Source: Buttiauxella agrestis ATCC 33320
GTDB lineage: Bacteria > Pseudomonadota > Gammaproteobacteria > Enterobacterales > Enterobacteriaceae
Assembly: GCF_000735355.1 (NCBI RefSeq)
Contig: NZ_JMPI01000022.1
Span: forward strand, 186,025-250,024
Length of the DNA: 64,000 nt
Direction: 5' to 3'
Shown: positions 9,049 through 17,900 of the stretch, piece by piece
Layout of the letters: each line of letters starts with the position of its first letter
Position numbering within the stretch: the stretch's first letter is position 1
Program-made: the position numbers and the translations under genes
Notes under the pieces: model-generated
Database searches by the model: none
Seen by the model: only the letters and a program-made list of their open reading frames with translations
What the model was told of the DNA's origin: nothing

Positions 9049-10476
9049 ATGTCTGTCACTCCAAAGTACAGCACAAAACAGCGTGCGCAAGACCGAGCCA
9101 GAATCCTCCAGATTCTGTTAACCAATAAAGCCGTTGCTACCGGCATTCTCGATAAAATCCCACAGCCGGACGCTCATACCCCCGAGCAGGATATTGCCGA
9201 AATCGTGACCCTGGTGGCGCGATTGCCCGCCGCCGATCTCGCCGATGTGCTCGAAGCGTTACCGACGGAAGAGCGCCACGCATTGTGGAGCCTGGTGAAG
9301 GAAGAGAAGCGCGGCAAAGTGCTGATCGAAGCCTCGGAAACCGTCTGGGATGACCTGATTGAAGATATGAGCGACAAAGCGTTGCTCAATATTATTCGCC
9401 CGCTGGATATCGACGACCAAATTTACCTCGCGCAATATCTTCCCCGCGACTTGATGGGCCGCTTGCTGGCGACATTGCCGCAAGAACAGCGCACTCGCGT
9501 CAGACAAGTGCTGCATTACGAAAAGCACAGCGTCGGCGCAATTATGGATTTCGAAGTGATCACTGTACGGGCCGATGTCACGCTCGCCGTGGTGCAACGT
9601 TTTCTGCGTTTGCGTGGCAAAGTGCCGCAAAACACCGATAAAGTTTTCGTCACCACGCGGGATAAAACCTTGTTGGGCGAACTCGGTCTTACCACCATTT
9701 TGCTGCATGCGCCGCAAACGCTGGTGATTAACGTCATGGACGACAACCCGACCTGTTTTGCCCCGGAAGATAATGATGAAGTTGCGGCGCGAACGTTTGA
9801 GCGTGATGACTTAGTCAGTGCGGCGGTTATCGACAGCAGCGGCAAACTGATTGGTCGCCTGACCATCGACGAAATCGTCGATGTGGTTTATGAAGAAACC
9901 GATAACGATTTGCGCCGTATGGGTGGTTTGAGCGCCGAAGAAGATGTGTTTGCCCCCGTCAGCAAAGCGGTTAAAGCACGTTGGGCGTGGCTGGCGCTAA
10001 ATTTGTGTACCGCCTTTGTCGCCTCACGCGTTATCGGCCTGTTTGAACATACCATTTCGCAACTGGTGGCGTTAGCGTCGTTGATGCCGATTGTTGCGGG
10101 AATTGGCGGTAACACGGGCAACCAGACCATCACCATGATTGTGCGTGCGCTGGCGCTCCAACACATTCAGCCGGGAAACTTCTCGTTTCTGGTGTTGCGC
10201 GAACTGGGCGTCGCCCTGATTAACGGCATTATCTGGGGCGGTGTGATGGGTGGCGTAACGTGGCTTCTCTATGACGATCTCGCATTGGGCGGGGTAATGA
10301 CGCTGGCGATGATACTCAACCTGCTGGTGGCGTCACTGATGGGCGTGTTGATCCCCATTTTCATGATTCGGATGGGCAAAGACCCGGCAGTCGGTTCCAG
10401 CGTGATGATTACTGCGATTACCGACACCGGCGGTTTCTTTATTTTCCTCGGCCTCGCGACGATATTTTTGCTTTAG
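9049..10476 (+). CDS. mgtE: Magnesium transporter MgtE
   Basis: MgtE is a homodimeric Mg2+ channel gated by its own cytoplasmic Mg2+-sensing domains. The 475-residue protein has an N-terminal helical superhelix (about 40-150), a tandem CBS pair (about 160-285) with acidic surface, then five membrane helices. The family pore motif PIVAGIGGNTGNQT lies near residues 347-360, and the C-terminal helix has ITAITDTGGFFIFLGLA. The start ATG at 9049 follows CAGGGAAAACTGCCAG. The gene is absent from E. coli K-12 but known in other enterobacteria. No Mg2+-sensing leader is visible in the short upstream gap. modA follows after 122 bases behind its own operator. Confidence 0.93.
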   Translation: MSVTPKYSTKQRAQDRARILQILLTNKAVATGILDKIPQPDAHTPEQDIAEIVTLVARLPAADLADVLEALPTEERHALWSLVKEEKRGKVLIEASETVWDDLIEDMSDKALLNIIRPLDIDDQIYLAQYLPRDLMGRLLATLPQEQRTRVRQVLHYEKHSVGAIMDFEVITVRADVTLAVVQRFLRLRGKVPQNTDKVFVTTRDKTLLGELGLTTILLHAPQTLVINVMDDNPTCFAPEDNDEVAARTFERDDLVSAAVIDSSGKLIGRLTIDEIVDVVYEETDNDLRRMGGLSAEEDVFAPVSKAVKARWAWLALNLCTAFVASRVIGLFEHTISQLVALASLMPIVAGIGGNTGNQTITMIVRALALQHIQPGNFSFLVLRELGVALINGIIWGGVMGGVTWLLYDDLALGGVMTLAMILNLLVASLMGVLIPIFMIRMGKDPAVGSSVMITAITDTGGFFIFLGLATIFLL

Positions 10477-10554
10477 CCAGAGCGACTTGCATGCAGTTCG
10501 TGAATAAACTTTCCGCCAAATGTGCCGATAAGTTCTGTAATTTCTTTGCTTGCA

Positions 10555-10580
10555 TCGTTATATTACACACTACATAACGA
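10555..10580 (+). promoter_or_regulatory. ModE operator of modABC
   Basis: Perfect 7-base arms TCGTTAT (10555-10561) and ATAACGA (10574-10580), separated by 12 bases, end 18 bases before the modA start. Sequence and position match the ModE-molybdate repressor site of the E. coli modA promoter. When molybdate is plentiful, ModE would shut the importer. modE itself is not in the window. Confidence 0.9.
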
Positions 10581-10598
10581 AACTCAGTGGAGTAAAAC

Positions 10599-11372
10599 AT
10601 GGCTAAGCAGTGGGTACGTCTCGCATTAGGCGCGGCATTGAGCGTCACATTGGTCGGGCAGGCATTTGCCGATAACAGCAAAATTACCGTCTTTGCAGCG
10701 GCGTCATTAACTAACGCGATGCAGGATATTGCCACGCAATATCAGAAAGGCACCACGGTTCAGATCGCGTCTTCTTTTGCTTCATCTTCAACGCTTGCGC
10801 GCCAGATTGAAGCCGGTGCTCCTGCGGATTTATTCATTTCTGCCGACCAGAAATGGATGGATTACGCCGTCAGCAAAGACGCGATTAAAACCGATTCTCG
10901 CGAAACGCTGCTCGGCAACAGCCTGGTAGTCGTTGCACCGAAAGCCAGCAAAATTGGCGATGTTGCTATTGACGCTAAAACTGACTGGGCTTCATTGCTC
11001 AACGGTGGCCGTCTGGCCGTTGGCGACCCGGACCACGTTCCAGCAGGCATTTATGCCAAAGAAGCGCTGCAAAAATTAGGCGCATGGGATACGCTCTCAC
11101 CAAAATTAGCGCCGGCAGAAGATGTGCGTGGCGCACTGGCTTTGGTTGAACGTGATGAAGCGCCGATGGGTATCGTTTACGGTTCCGATGCGGTGGCGAG
11201 TAAAGGCGTGAAAGTGGTTGGCACATTCCCGGAGGTTTCCCACAAGAAAGTGGAATATCCGATTGCGATTGTGAAAGGCCACGATAACCCAACCGTTAGC
11301 GCGTTTTACACTTATCTGAAAGGACCGGAAGCGGCAGCTATCTTCCAACGTTACGGATTTACGACTAAGTAA
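10599..11372 (+). CDS. modA: Molybdate-binding periplasmic protein ModA
   Basis: ModA captures molybdate or tungstate in the periplasm and delivers it to ModBC. It has 257 residues: a signal peptide ending VGQAFA, then DNSKITVFAAASLTNAM, the start of the mature family fold with the oxyanion-binding serines (AAASLT, SSFASSSTLARQ). The later conserved block ADLFISADQKWMDYA is present. A GGAG ribosome site precedes ATG. The stop overlaps the modB start (TAATG), giving tight coupling. A ModE operator lies just upstream. In K-12 acrZ, modE and modF are adjacent to modA; here mgtE takes that place. Confidence 0.97.
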   Translation: MAKQWVRLALGAALSVTLVGQAFADNSKITVFAAASLTNAMQDIATQYQKGTTVQIASSFASSSTLARQIEAGAPADLFISADQKWMDYAVSKDAIKTDSRETLLGNSLVVVAPKASKIGDVAIDAKTDWASLLNGGRLAVGDPDHVPAGIYAKEALQKLGAWDTLSPKLAPAEDVRGALALVERDEAPMGIVYGSDAVASKGVKVVGTFPEVSHKKVEYPIAIVKGHDNPTVSAFYTYLKGPEAAAIFQRYGFTTK

Positions 11373-12064
11373 TGATATTGACCGATCCCGAATGGCAGGC
11401 GGTACTGCTGAGCCTGAAAGTCTCGACCCTTGCGGTGCTATTTAGCCTCCCTTTTGGGATCTTCTTTGCCTGGGTGCTGGTGCGTTGCCGGTTCCCCGGC
11501 AAAGCCCTGCTCGACAGCATCATCCATCTCCCATTAGTTCTCCCCCCTGTAGTCGTTGGTTATTTATTGCTGATTGCGATGGGCAGACGTGGCGTAATTG
11601 GTGCCTGGATTTACGACGTTTTTGGAATCACCTTTGCGTTTAGCTGGCGCGGCGCAGTATTGGCGGCGGCGGTGATGTCCTTCCCGCTGATGGTGCGAGC
11701 GATTCGCCTTGCGCTCGAAGGTGTGGATATGAAACTCGAACAGGCTGCACGCACGCTCGGTGCCGGGCGCTGGCGAGTGTTCTGCACCATCACCTTACCG
11801 CTCACGTTGCCGGGAATTATTGCCGGCACCGTACTGGCATTTGCCCGCTCGCTCGGTGAATTCGGCGCCACAATCACCTTCGTTTCCAATATTCCTGGCG
11901 AAACCCGCACCATTCCTTCGGCGATGTACACCCTGATTCAAACCCCTGGCGGCGAAAGTGCGGCAGCGCGTTTGTGCGTGATTTCCATTGTGCTGGCGTT
12001 GGCGTCTTTGCTGGTGGCGGAATGGCTGGCCCGCCAGAGCCGTAAACGGATAGGGGCACTCTGA
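11372..12064 (+). CDS. modB: Molybdate ABC transporter permease ModB
   Basis: ModB is the inner-membrane channel of the ModABC2 molybdate importer. The 230-residue protein (E. coli 229) has about five hydrophobic segments. It carries the importer EAA-loop that contacts the ATPase, [28 protein letters not shown] near residues 125-152. Its ATG overlaps the modA stop and its TGA overlaps the modC ATG, so all three genes form one translationally coupled operon under the ModE operator. Confidence 0.96.
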   Translation: MILTDPEWQAVLLSLKVSTLAVLFSLPFGIFFAWVLVRCRFPGKALLDSIIHLPLVLPPVVVGYLLLIAMGRRGVIGAWIYDVFGITFAFSWRGAVLAAAVMSFPLMVRAIRLALEGVDMKLEQAARTLGAGRWRVFCTITLPLTLPGIIAGTVLAFARSLGEFGATITFVSNIPGETRTIPSAMYTLIQTPGGESAAARLCVISIVLALASLLVAEWLARQSRKRIGAL

Positions 12065-13122
12065 TGCTGGAGCTAAATTTCGTTCAGACGCTGGGAGAGC
12101 ATCGTTTAGCCATAAATGAAACGTTGCCGGGGCAGGGGATTACTGCGGTATTTGGTGTTTCTGGTGCGGGTAAAACCTCGCTGATTAATGCCATTAGCGG
12201 CCTGACTCACCCGCAACAAGGGCGAATTGTCCTGAACGACCGCGTACTGAGCGATGCCGAGAATAAGCGTTTCCTGGCCCCTGAAAAACGCCGAATTGGC
12301 TATGTGTTTCAGGATGCGCGCCTGTTCCCACACTACCGCGTGCGCGGCAATCTAAAATACGGTATGCCGCGATCCGCTGCCGGGCAGTTCGATAAACTGG
12401 TGGCGCTGTTAGGTATTGAGCCGCTGTTAGAACGTTTCCCATGGAGTTTGTCCGGTGGGGAAAAACAGCGCGTGGCGATTGGTCGCGCTTTATTAACTTC
12501 GCCTGAACTGCTGCTGTTAGATGAACCGCTCGCCTCGCTGGATATCCCCCGCAAGCGCGAACTGCTGCCGTATCTGCAACGTCTGGCGCGGGAAATTAAT
12601 ATCCCGATGCTTTACGTCAGCCACTCGCTGGAAGAAATTCTGCATCTGGCGGATAAAGTGCTGGTGCTCGATGGCGGTGAAGTCAAAGCTTTTGGCAATC
12701 TGGAAGAGGTTTGGGGCAGCAGTGTGATGCATCCGTGGTTGCCTAAAGAGCAGCAAAGTAGCGTGCTGAAAGTGACGGTGCTCGAGCATCATCCACATTA
12801 CGCCATGACGGCACTTGCGCTCGGCGATCAGCATTTATGGGTCAACAAACTCGATAAACCGTTGCAGGCGTCGTTGCGTATTCGCATTCAGGCATCAGAC
12901 GTTTCGTTGATTCTCCAGCCGCCGGTCAACAGCAGTATTCGTAACGTGCTGCGTGCCAAAGTGGCTCAGTGTTATGACGATGAAGGGCAGGTAGAAGTGC
13001 AACTGGAAGTGGGTTCGCGAACGCTGTGGGCGCGGATTAGCCCGTGGGCAAGAGATGAGCTAATGATAAAACCGGGCCAGTGGTTGTACGCCCAAATCAA
13101 AAGCGTGTCGATAACGGCATAG
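12064..13122 (+). CDS. modC: Molybdate ABC transporter ATPase ModC
   Basis: ModC hydrolyses ATP to power molybdate import. It has 352 residues. Walker A is [10 protein letters not shown] (about 31-40), the signature is [15 protein letters not shown], Walker B is [12 protein letters not shown], and the switch His is in [11 protein letters not shown]-terminal MOP domain (about 290-350, [27 protein letters not shown]) binds oxyanion and gives feedback control in this family. It is the last gene of the operon and is followed within ten bases by a REP element and then convergent ybhA. Confidence 0.97.
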   Translation: MLELNFVQTLGEHRLAINETLPGQGITAVFGVSGAGKTSLINAISGLTHPQQGRIVLNDRVLSDAENKRFLAPEKRRIGYVFQDARLFPHYRVRGNLKYGMPRSAAGQFDKLVALLGIEPLLERFPWSLSGGEKQRVAIGRALLTSPELLLLDEPLASLDIPRKRELLPYLQRLAREINIPMLYVSHSLEEILHLADKVLVLDGGEVKAFGNLEEVWGSSVMHPWLPKEQQSSVLKVTVLEHHPHYAMTALALGDQHLWVNKLDKPLQASLRIRIQASDVSLILQPPVNSSIRNVLRAKVAQCYDDEGQVEVQLEVGSRTLWARISPWARDELMIKPGQWLYAQIKSVSITA

Positions 13123-13130
13123 CGGGATCG

Positions 13131-13160
13131 GTAGGGTGGATAAGCACAGCGTCATCCACC
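13131..13160. repeat. REP element
   Basis: GTAGGGTGGATAAGCACAGC followed by GTCATCCACC folds into a hairpin with GGTGGAT/ATCCACC arms. It is the same family as the copies at 8908-8982 and 15186-15217. It lies between the convergent modC and ybhA stops, the usual place for REP units that protect mRNA ends. Confidence 0.8.
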
Positions 13161-13172
13161 ATTTTCACCGTT

Positions 13173-13991
13173 TTAAATCAAATGCTTATAAATCGTCTCA
13201 GCGATACCGGTTTCCAGATTGGTGCCAATCACCAAATCGGCACGTTCTTTAATGGCATCATCGGCATTACCCATCGCCACGCCAAGTCCGGCACTTTCCA
13301 GCATACTTAAATCGTTAAAGTTATCGCCGAAAGCCATCACATCGCTCATAGATAAGCCTTGCGATTCAACCCAGCGCGCCAGACGCATGCCTTTGCTGTT
13401 ACCGCTTTGCGCAACATCAACCTGATCATGCCATGACCATTCGCACGCCAGTCCCAATTCATGTTCAACCACCCGGGTGAAGTTTTTCAGCTTCACGGTG
13501 TCTTCATCCGTCAGCGCAAACTTCCAGATAGACTCGACATCATGCGCCGCTTCACGCAGCGAGTTCACATGGCGGAACACCGGACGCTGGGATTCTGGCA
13601 GCGATTTCGCCCAGTTTTCGGTACGTAAAACGTGCCCGGTGGTTTCCTGATACAGCATTGCTTCATCGACATACATCAGCCCATGAACATTGTGGGCATC
13701 CAGTAAATCAAGCAGCTGGTTTGCTTGCGCGGGCTGCAACGGATCGGACTCAAGCACCTTTTTCGCATGATAATCATACAAATAAGTCCCATTACAGCAA
13801 ATTGCAGGTGTTTCTAAAGCCAGTGCCTGATAAAAAGGATGAATGGCAACGTGATGACGTCCCGTCACAATGACAACTTTCACGCCAGCGTCACGTGCGC
13901 GTTGTAAAGCTGTCAGTGATTCAGGAAGAATAGTTTTTTGCGGCGTGAGTAACGTGCCGTCGAGATCAAGGGCGATTACGCGATAAGTCAT
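13173..13991 (-). CDS. ybhA: HAD-family sugar/pyridoxal phosphatase YbhA
   Basis: YbhA is a Cof-type HAD phosphatase; the E. coli protein dephosphorylates pyridoxal 5'-phosphate and several sugar phosphates. It has 272 residues. Motif I is ALDLDGTLLTP (nucleophile Asp at about 9), motif II VIVTGRHH, the C2 cap lies in the middle, and motifs III/IV are GNSKGMRLARWVESQG and MAFGDNFNDLSMLESAG. The start ATG at 13991 is divergent from pgl across a 142-base gap, as in K-12. Confidence 0.95.
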   Translation of the reverse strand: MTYRVIALDLDGTLLTPQKTILPESLTALQRARDAGVKVVIVTGRHHVAIHPFYQALALETPAICCNGTYLYDYHAKKVLESDPLQPAQANQLLDLLDAHNVHGLMYVDEAMLYQETTGHVLRTENWAKSLPESQRPVFRHVNSLREAAHDVESIWKFALTDEDTVKLKNFTRVVEHELGLACEWSWHDQVDVAQSGNSKGMRLARWVESQGLSMSDVMAFGDNFNDLSMLESAGLGVAMGNADDAIKERADLVIGTNLETGIAETIYKHLI

Positions 13992-14133
13992 TTAGGGTTC
14001 CAGTCAAATTCAGAATCATAAGGCCTGTGCCGATGTTACACCGCTTGCGGCGTTGTTCAAAATGACAACACGAGTCGGTAAAACGCACTACCCTTGTGAC
14101 TATTACTCAAGACGTTGGGAGGAGAGAGATTTC

Positions 14134-15132
14134 ATGAAACAAACAGTCTATACCGCCAGCCCGGAAAGCCAGCAAATTCACGTCTGGCAACTTAACCAAA
14201 ATGGTGAACTGACTCTGGTGCAGGTTGTTGATGCCCCAGGCCAGGTTCAGCCAATGGTAATTAGCCCGGACAAACGTTACCTGTATGTGGGCGTGCGCCC
14301 TGAGTTTCGCGTTATTGCATACCGCATTACGCCGGATGACGGCACGCTAACGGAAGCGGGTGTGACGGCAATACCGGGAAGCCCAACGCATATCTCTACC
14401 GACCATCAGGGCCGTTTCCTGTTCAGCGCGTCTTATAATGCCGGAAGTGTCAGTGTTGTGAGTCTGGCTAACGACGGCCTGCCGGGTGATGTTGTGGATG
14501 TGGTTGAAGGCCTGGAAGGTTGCCATTCCGCTAACATTTCGCCTGATAACCGCACGCTATGGGTGCCTGCGCTCAAGCAAGACCGCATTTGCCAGTTCAC
14601 CTTGTCTGACGACGGTCATCTGGTCGCTCAAACCCCAGCGGAAGTGACCACCGTTGAAGGGGCTGGCCCGCGCCATATGGCATTCCACCCGAATCAGCAA
14701 TACGGTTACTGCGTCAACGAACTGAACGGCTCTGTAGATGTCTGGGAGCTGAAAAATGCTTACGGCAAAATTGAATGCGTGCAAACGCTGGATATCATGC
14801 CTCCAGGTTTCTCAGACACCCGTTGGGCGGCTGATATTCACATCACGCCGGATGGCCGCCATCTGTATACCTGCGACCGTACCGCCAGCATCATCACCGT
14901 ATTTAGCGTCTCGGAAGACGGCAGCGTGCTTGCGGTGGAAGGCTACCAGCCAACGGAAAATCAACCACGCGGCTTTAACGTTGACCACAGTGGTAAATAT
15001 CTGATTGCCGCAGGGCAGAAATCGCACCATATCGCGGTTTATCAGATCACCGGTGAGCAAGGTTTACTCGAAGAGAAAGGCCGTTATGCCGTAGGGCAAG
15101 GCCCGATGTGGGTTGTTGTTAACGCCCATTGA
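14134..15132 (+). CDS. pgl: 6-phosphogluconolactonase Pgl
   Basis: Pgl (formerly YbhE) hydrolyses 6-phosphogluconolactone in the oxidative pentose phosphate pathway. The 332-residue protein is a seven-bladed beta-propeller: repeats such as [49 protein letters not shown] and [16 protein letters not shown] are plain. GGGAGGAGAGAG before [18 protein letters not shown] fixes the start at 14134. A longer in-frame start at 14053 would add 27 residues that E. coli Pgl lacks. The gene has its own terminator. The K-12 neighbours ybhD, ybhH, ybhI and ybhJ, between pgl and ybhC, are missing here. Confidence 0.97.
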   Translation: MKQTVYTASPESQQIHVWQLNQNGELTLVQVVDAPGQVQPMVISPDKRYLYVGVRPEFRVIAYRITPDDGTLTEAGVTAIPGSPTHISTDHQGRFLFSASYNAGSVSVVSLANDGLPGDVVDVVEGLEGCHSANISPDNRTLWVPALKQDRICQFTLSDDGHLVAQTPAEVTTVEGAGPRHMAFHPNQQYGYCVNELNGSVDVWELKNAYGKIECVQTLDIMPPGFSDTRWAADIHITPDGRHLYTCDRTASIITVFSVSEDGSVLAVEGYQPTENQPRGFNVDHSGKYLIAAGQKSHHIAVYQITGEQGLLEEKGRYAVGQGPMWVVVNAH

Positions 15133-15143
15133 TTTTTAAGCAT

Positions 15144-15172
15144 AAAAAAACCTCGCCTGGGCGAGGTTTTTT
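15144..15172. terminator. Terminator after pgl
   Basis: An A-run, CCTCGCC (15151-15157), a two-base gap, GGCGAGG (15160-15166) and a T-run. It is suited to termination on both strands, but on the minus strand only the ybhC end lies nearby. Confidence 0.9.
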
Positions 15173-15185
15173 GTTTTGTTGCGAT

Positions 15186-15217
15186 GTAGGGTGGATAAGC
15201 GTAAGCGTCATCCACCG
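15186..15217. repeat. REP element
   Basis: GTAGGGTGGATAAGCGTAAG followed by CGTCATCCACC is the cleanest copy of the window's REP family, differing at only a few positions from the 13131 copy. It lies between the pgl terminator and the ybhC stop codon (convergent genes). Confidence 0.85.
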
Positions 15218-15231
15218 TTTCGACGCTGATT

Positions 15232-16530
15232 TTACTCAGTAACCACAGAACTACCTACACCGCGGTTGTTGAATTCCCACATGCGGTTCGCGTTGGCATC
15301 ATTCAGATCTCGCTGAATTTCGCCTTTCTCGCCTTTGGTTCCGGTATTGCCGGTAAACGGACGCTTAGAACCTGCGGCATCACCCCACGGTTTCGCATTG
15401 TTGAAGCCTTCGTTAATCACGCTGTCACGGATAACAACCTGGCCGTTAGACGTCTGGCCTGCGCTGTAACCGTTTTCGCTCGCTTCAACATCCCAGGCGC
15501 GACCCAATTGTGCGGTGTTATCGCCAGCAGCGCTAAAGCGGCTGTTGATGGCCAGGAAACCGTAATAAATATTTGGCAGAGTGGCAGGTGCGAACACCGA
15601 ACCTTCTGGAGTACGGCTATTGACCAGACGGAAATCAGTGTTATCAAACACCACCGCGCCACGGCCGGCCACCACATCCACATCACCCTCGATATAGCTG
15701 TTCGTCACCAGAGTACGCGGCTGGCGATCGGTCAACAGGCGGTTTTGTACATCGCTGTTGGTCACGAAGAAAGTATTCTGACGGCCCAGCAGGTGAACAT
15801 TGTTCAACTGAACTTTATCGCCATCGGTACGCAGCGCCACTGCCTGATGATTAGACGCATCAACGCTGTCACCCAGGGTGTTGGCGATAGTCAGGTTTTG
15901 CATCTGCAAGCCATTGTTCTGTGACCACACTACTGCGGAACACATAATGCCAACGGTCGCGCTACGCTTGCTCTGGCAATTATCGAACATATACCAGGCT
16001 GGTTTACCCGGCATATATTTGCCTGATGGGTTAACCGCACGACGCCAGGTATTCACGTCAATTTCTGAGTCCAGAGGCATCGTGATTTTGACATCGCTTG
16101 CGTTATCGGTGGTGCCGTACAGCGTGACGCTACCGGAGCCTGCTGGCACATAAACCGTACCGGCATATTCGCCCGGCTGAATAGCAATGTACTGGCGCGC
16201 GTTGCTGTGCTTAATCATGGCTGCATCGACGGCGGCCTGAATCGAAGTATGCGTCACACCTTCGCCACCAGCGGCACCCACAACAAAGTCAGGTTGCGCA
16301 GGAATGCGAATAGAAGACGGTGTCCACGGGGCTTCATCTTTATTCTTAGACGAGAAGTAGCGCGCCTGAACAAAGTTCTGCGCTTCATCCCCAGAAAGAA
16401 CCGGACGGGATTGGGTGCCAGGCGCCACTTGTGTTGAAGGGCGGTCTTCCGGAGGCGTTGAGCTACAGGCAGACAAAGCCATAGCAAAAGCGAGCACGGC
16501 TGCCCGACGAGTAACCGAAATTGTGTTCAA
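15232..16530 (-). CDS. ybhC: Outer-membrane lipoprotein YbhC, pectinesterase-family acyl-CoA thioesterase
   Basis: E. coli YbhC belongs to the pectin methylesterase (CE8) beta-helix family but is a lipoprotein with thioesterase activity rather than clear pectinesterase activity. AAGGAG at 16537-16542 followed six bases later by TTG (16528-16530) selects a TTG start; an ATG at 16551 would place that ribosome site inside the gene. The 432-residue product begins MNTISVTRRAAVLAFAMALSAC (lipid-modified Cys at 22). It carries the family blocks HTSIQAAVDAA, NQHQAVALRTDGD, LLGRQNTFFV, EGDVDVVAGRGAVVFDN and GRAWD. Substrate in this organism is unknown. Confidence 0.93.
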   Translation of the reverse strand: MNTISVTRRAAVLAFAMALSACSSTPPEDRPSTQVAPGTQSRPVLSGDEAQNFVQARYFSSKNKDEAPWTPSSIRIPAQPDFVVGAAGGEGVTHTSIQAAVDAAMIKHSNARQYIAIQPGEYAGTVYVPAGSGSVTLYGTTDNASDVKITMPLDSEIDVNTWRRAVNPSGKYMPGKPAWYMFDNCQSKRSATVGIMCSAVVWSQNNGLQMQNLTIANTLGDSVDASNHQAVALRTDGDKVQLNNVHLLGRQNTFFVTNSDVQNRLLTDRQPRTLVTNSYIEGDVDVVAGRGAVVFDNTDFRLVNSRTPEGSVFAPATLPNIYYGFLAINSRFSAAGDNTAQLGRAWDVEASENGYSAGQTSNGQVVIRDSVINEGFNNAKPWGDAAGSKRPFTGNTGTKGEKGEIQRDLNDANANRMWEFNNRGVGSSVVTE

Positions 16531-16620
16531 GGCTTGCTCCTTGCAGTGCAAATTAAAAAGAATGCAATTTTAAAAGGGGATCTGAAAGCCTGCTTTTTTA
16601 TACTAAGTTGAGCAAAACAG

Positions 16621-16645
16621 GAAGCCGATTGTGCAAATCGGCTTC
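16621..16645 (-). terminator. Hairpin terminator after ybhB
   Basis: GAAGCCGAT (16621-16629) and ATCGGCTTC (16637-16645) form a nine-pair stem with a seven-base loop. On the minus strand it is followed by CTGTTTTG. It lies just downstream of ybhB and upstream of ybhC. Confidence 0.75.
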
Positions 16646-16657
16646 ATAAAAAGTGGA

Positions 16658-17134
16658 TTAACTGAACATCGCGGTAATCGAGGCACTGCCTAAAGAGTGG
16701 AAGTGAACGTTAAAACCGACCATCGCCCCTGATGCATTCTCATCAACTTCAAGGGTTTCAACATCAATGGCGTGAACGGTAAAGATATAGCGATGTGTCT
16801 CACCTTTTGGTGGTGCGGCACCGCCGTAGCCCGCTTGTCCGAAATCGGTTCGCGTCTGAACGGCGGGTTCTGGCAGGGCGGCTAACCCCGAACCCGCGCC
16901 TTGCGGCAATACGCGCGTATCGGCAGGTAAATTCGCCACAACCCAGTGCCACCAGCCGGAACCCGTCGGTGCGTCCGGGTCATAACAAGTCACGACAAAA
17001 CTTTTGGTTCCCTCAGGAACATCATCCCAGGCCAGATGCGGCGAAAGGTTATCGCCTTCGTAACCCATGCCATTAAACACATGGCGGGCGGGCAATTTGT
17101 CACCTTCTTTAATATCCTGACTAATGAGTTTCAT
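16658..17134 (-). CDS. ybhB: PEBP-family protein YbhB
   Basis: YbhB is a bacterial member of the phosphatidylethanolamine-binding / Raf-kinase-inhibitor-like family; its cellular role is not settled. It has 158 residues, the same as E. coli. The ligand-pocket motif lies in VTCYDPDAPTGSGWWHWVVANLP (about residues 48-70) and the second in GYGGAAPPKGETHRYIFTVHAID. A GGGAG ribosome site precedes ATG 17134. Only 15 bases separate it from the end of the upstream DJ-1-like gene, so the two are probably co-transcribed. In K-12 ybhB is followed directly by bioA. Confidence 0.94.
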   Translation of the reverse strand: MKLISQDIKEGDKLPARHVFNGMGYEGDNLSPHLAWDDVPEGTKSFVVTCYDPDAPTGSGWWHWVVANLPADTRVLPQGAGSGLAALPEPAVQTRTDFGQAGYGGAAPPKGETHRYIFTVHAIDVETLEVDENASGAMVGFNVHFHSLGSASITAMFS

Positions 17135-17149
17135 GACCGCTCCCTTTAA

Positions 17150-17830
17150 CTATAGATCGAGTAGTTTTAGCAATTCCTGGGCAGCAATAGCCGAAGACGC
17201 TGGGTTTTGCCCTGTGACTAAATGCCCGTCAACCACCGCATATTCGCCCCAGTCGTCGGTGCGCTCATATAACCCCCCGGCATTTTTCAGCTCATCTTCC
17301 ACCAGGAAAGGCACGACAGCGGTTAAACCCACGCCATCTTCTTCGCTATTGGTAAAACCGGTCACCCGTTTACCTTTGACCAGCGGCGTGCCGTCGGGTT
17401 TTGAAACTTTGCGCAAAACGCCCGGTGCATGGCAGACCGCGCCGACAGGTTTACCCGCAGCCCAGAATTGCTCAATCAGCTTGATGGAGTTTTGATCTTC
17501 GGCCAGATCCCATAATGGCCCGTGGCCGCCGGGATAAAACACAGCGTCAAAATCATCAGCGTTGATGCTCTCAAGTTTTTGGGTATTCGCTAATAATTTC
17601 TGGGCGGCGGAATCGCCACGGAAACGGCGGGTGTCGTCAGTTTGTGCATCCGGCTCATCACTTTTGGGATCAAGCGGCGGTTGCCCGCCTTTTGGAGAAG
17701 CGAGTGTCACGTCCAGACCGGCGTCATGGAAAACATAATAAGGCGCGGCAAACTCCTCAAGCCAGAAGCCTGTGGGTTTGCCGGTGTTGCCGAGTTTATC
17801 GTGCGAAGTTAAAACCATGAGGATTTTCAT
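17150..17830 (-). CDS. DJ-1/PfpI superfamily protein, Hsp31/glyoxalase III-like
   Basis: The 226-residue protein fits the Hsp31-type branch of DJ-1/PfpI, whose members act as glutathione-independent glyoxalases or stress chaperones. The nucleophile elbow is AVCHAPG (Cys133-His134), the acidic partner is in GFWLEE (25-26), and the loop YPGGHGPLWDL and the block VTGFTNSEEDGVGLT are typical. Yeast Hsp31 shares TGFT and GVNPASA-like blocks (here TGQNPASS). A GGGAG site precedes ATG. It heads a probable operon with ybhB. It is inserted between bioA and ybhB compared with K-12. Enzymatic activity is inferred from the conserved triad region only. Confidence 0.88.
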   Translation of the reverse strand: MKILMVLTSHDKLGNTGKPTGFWLEEFAAPYYVFHDAGLDVTLASPKGGQPPLDPKSDEPDAQTDDTRRFRGDSAAQKLLANTQKLESINADDFDAVFYPGGHGPLWDLAEDQNSIKLIEQFWAAGKPVGAVCHAPGVLRKVSKPDGTPLVKGKRVTGFTNSEEDGVGLTAVVPFLVEDELKNAGGLYERTDDWGEYAVVDGHLVTGQNPASSAIAAQELLKLLDL

Positions 17831-17900
17831 CTAAATCTCCCTGTTGGGCGCATGAAAAGATCCTCGAAGTGTAGTGCAAACTCGCGCGGCTTGCTGGTGC

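Noticed and set aside
16531-16551. ATG start for YbhC seven codons upstream
   Set aside because: The strong AAGGAG site would then lie within the gene; the TTG start keeps a normal lipoprotein signal.
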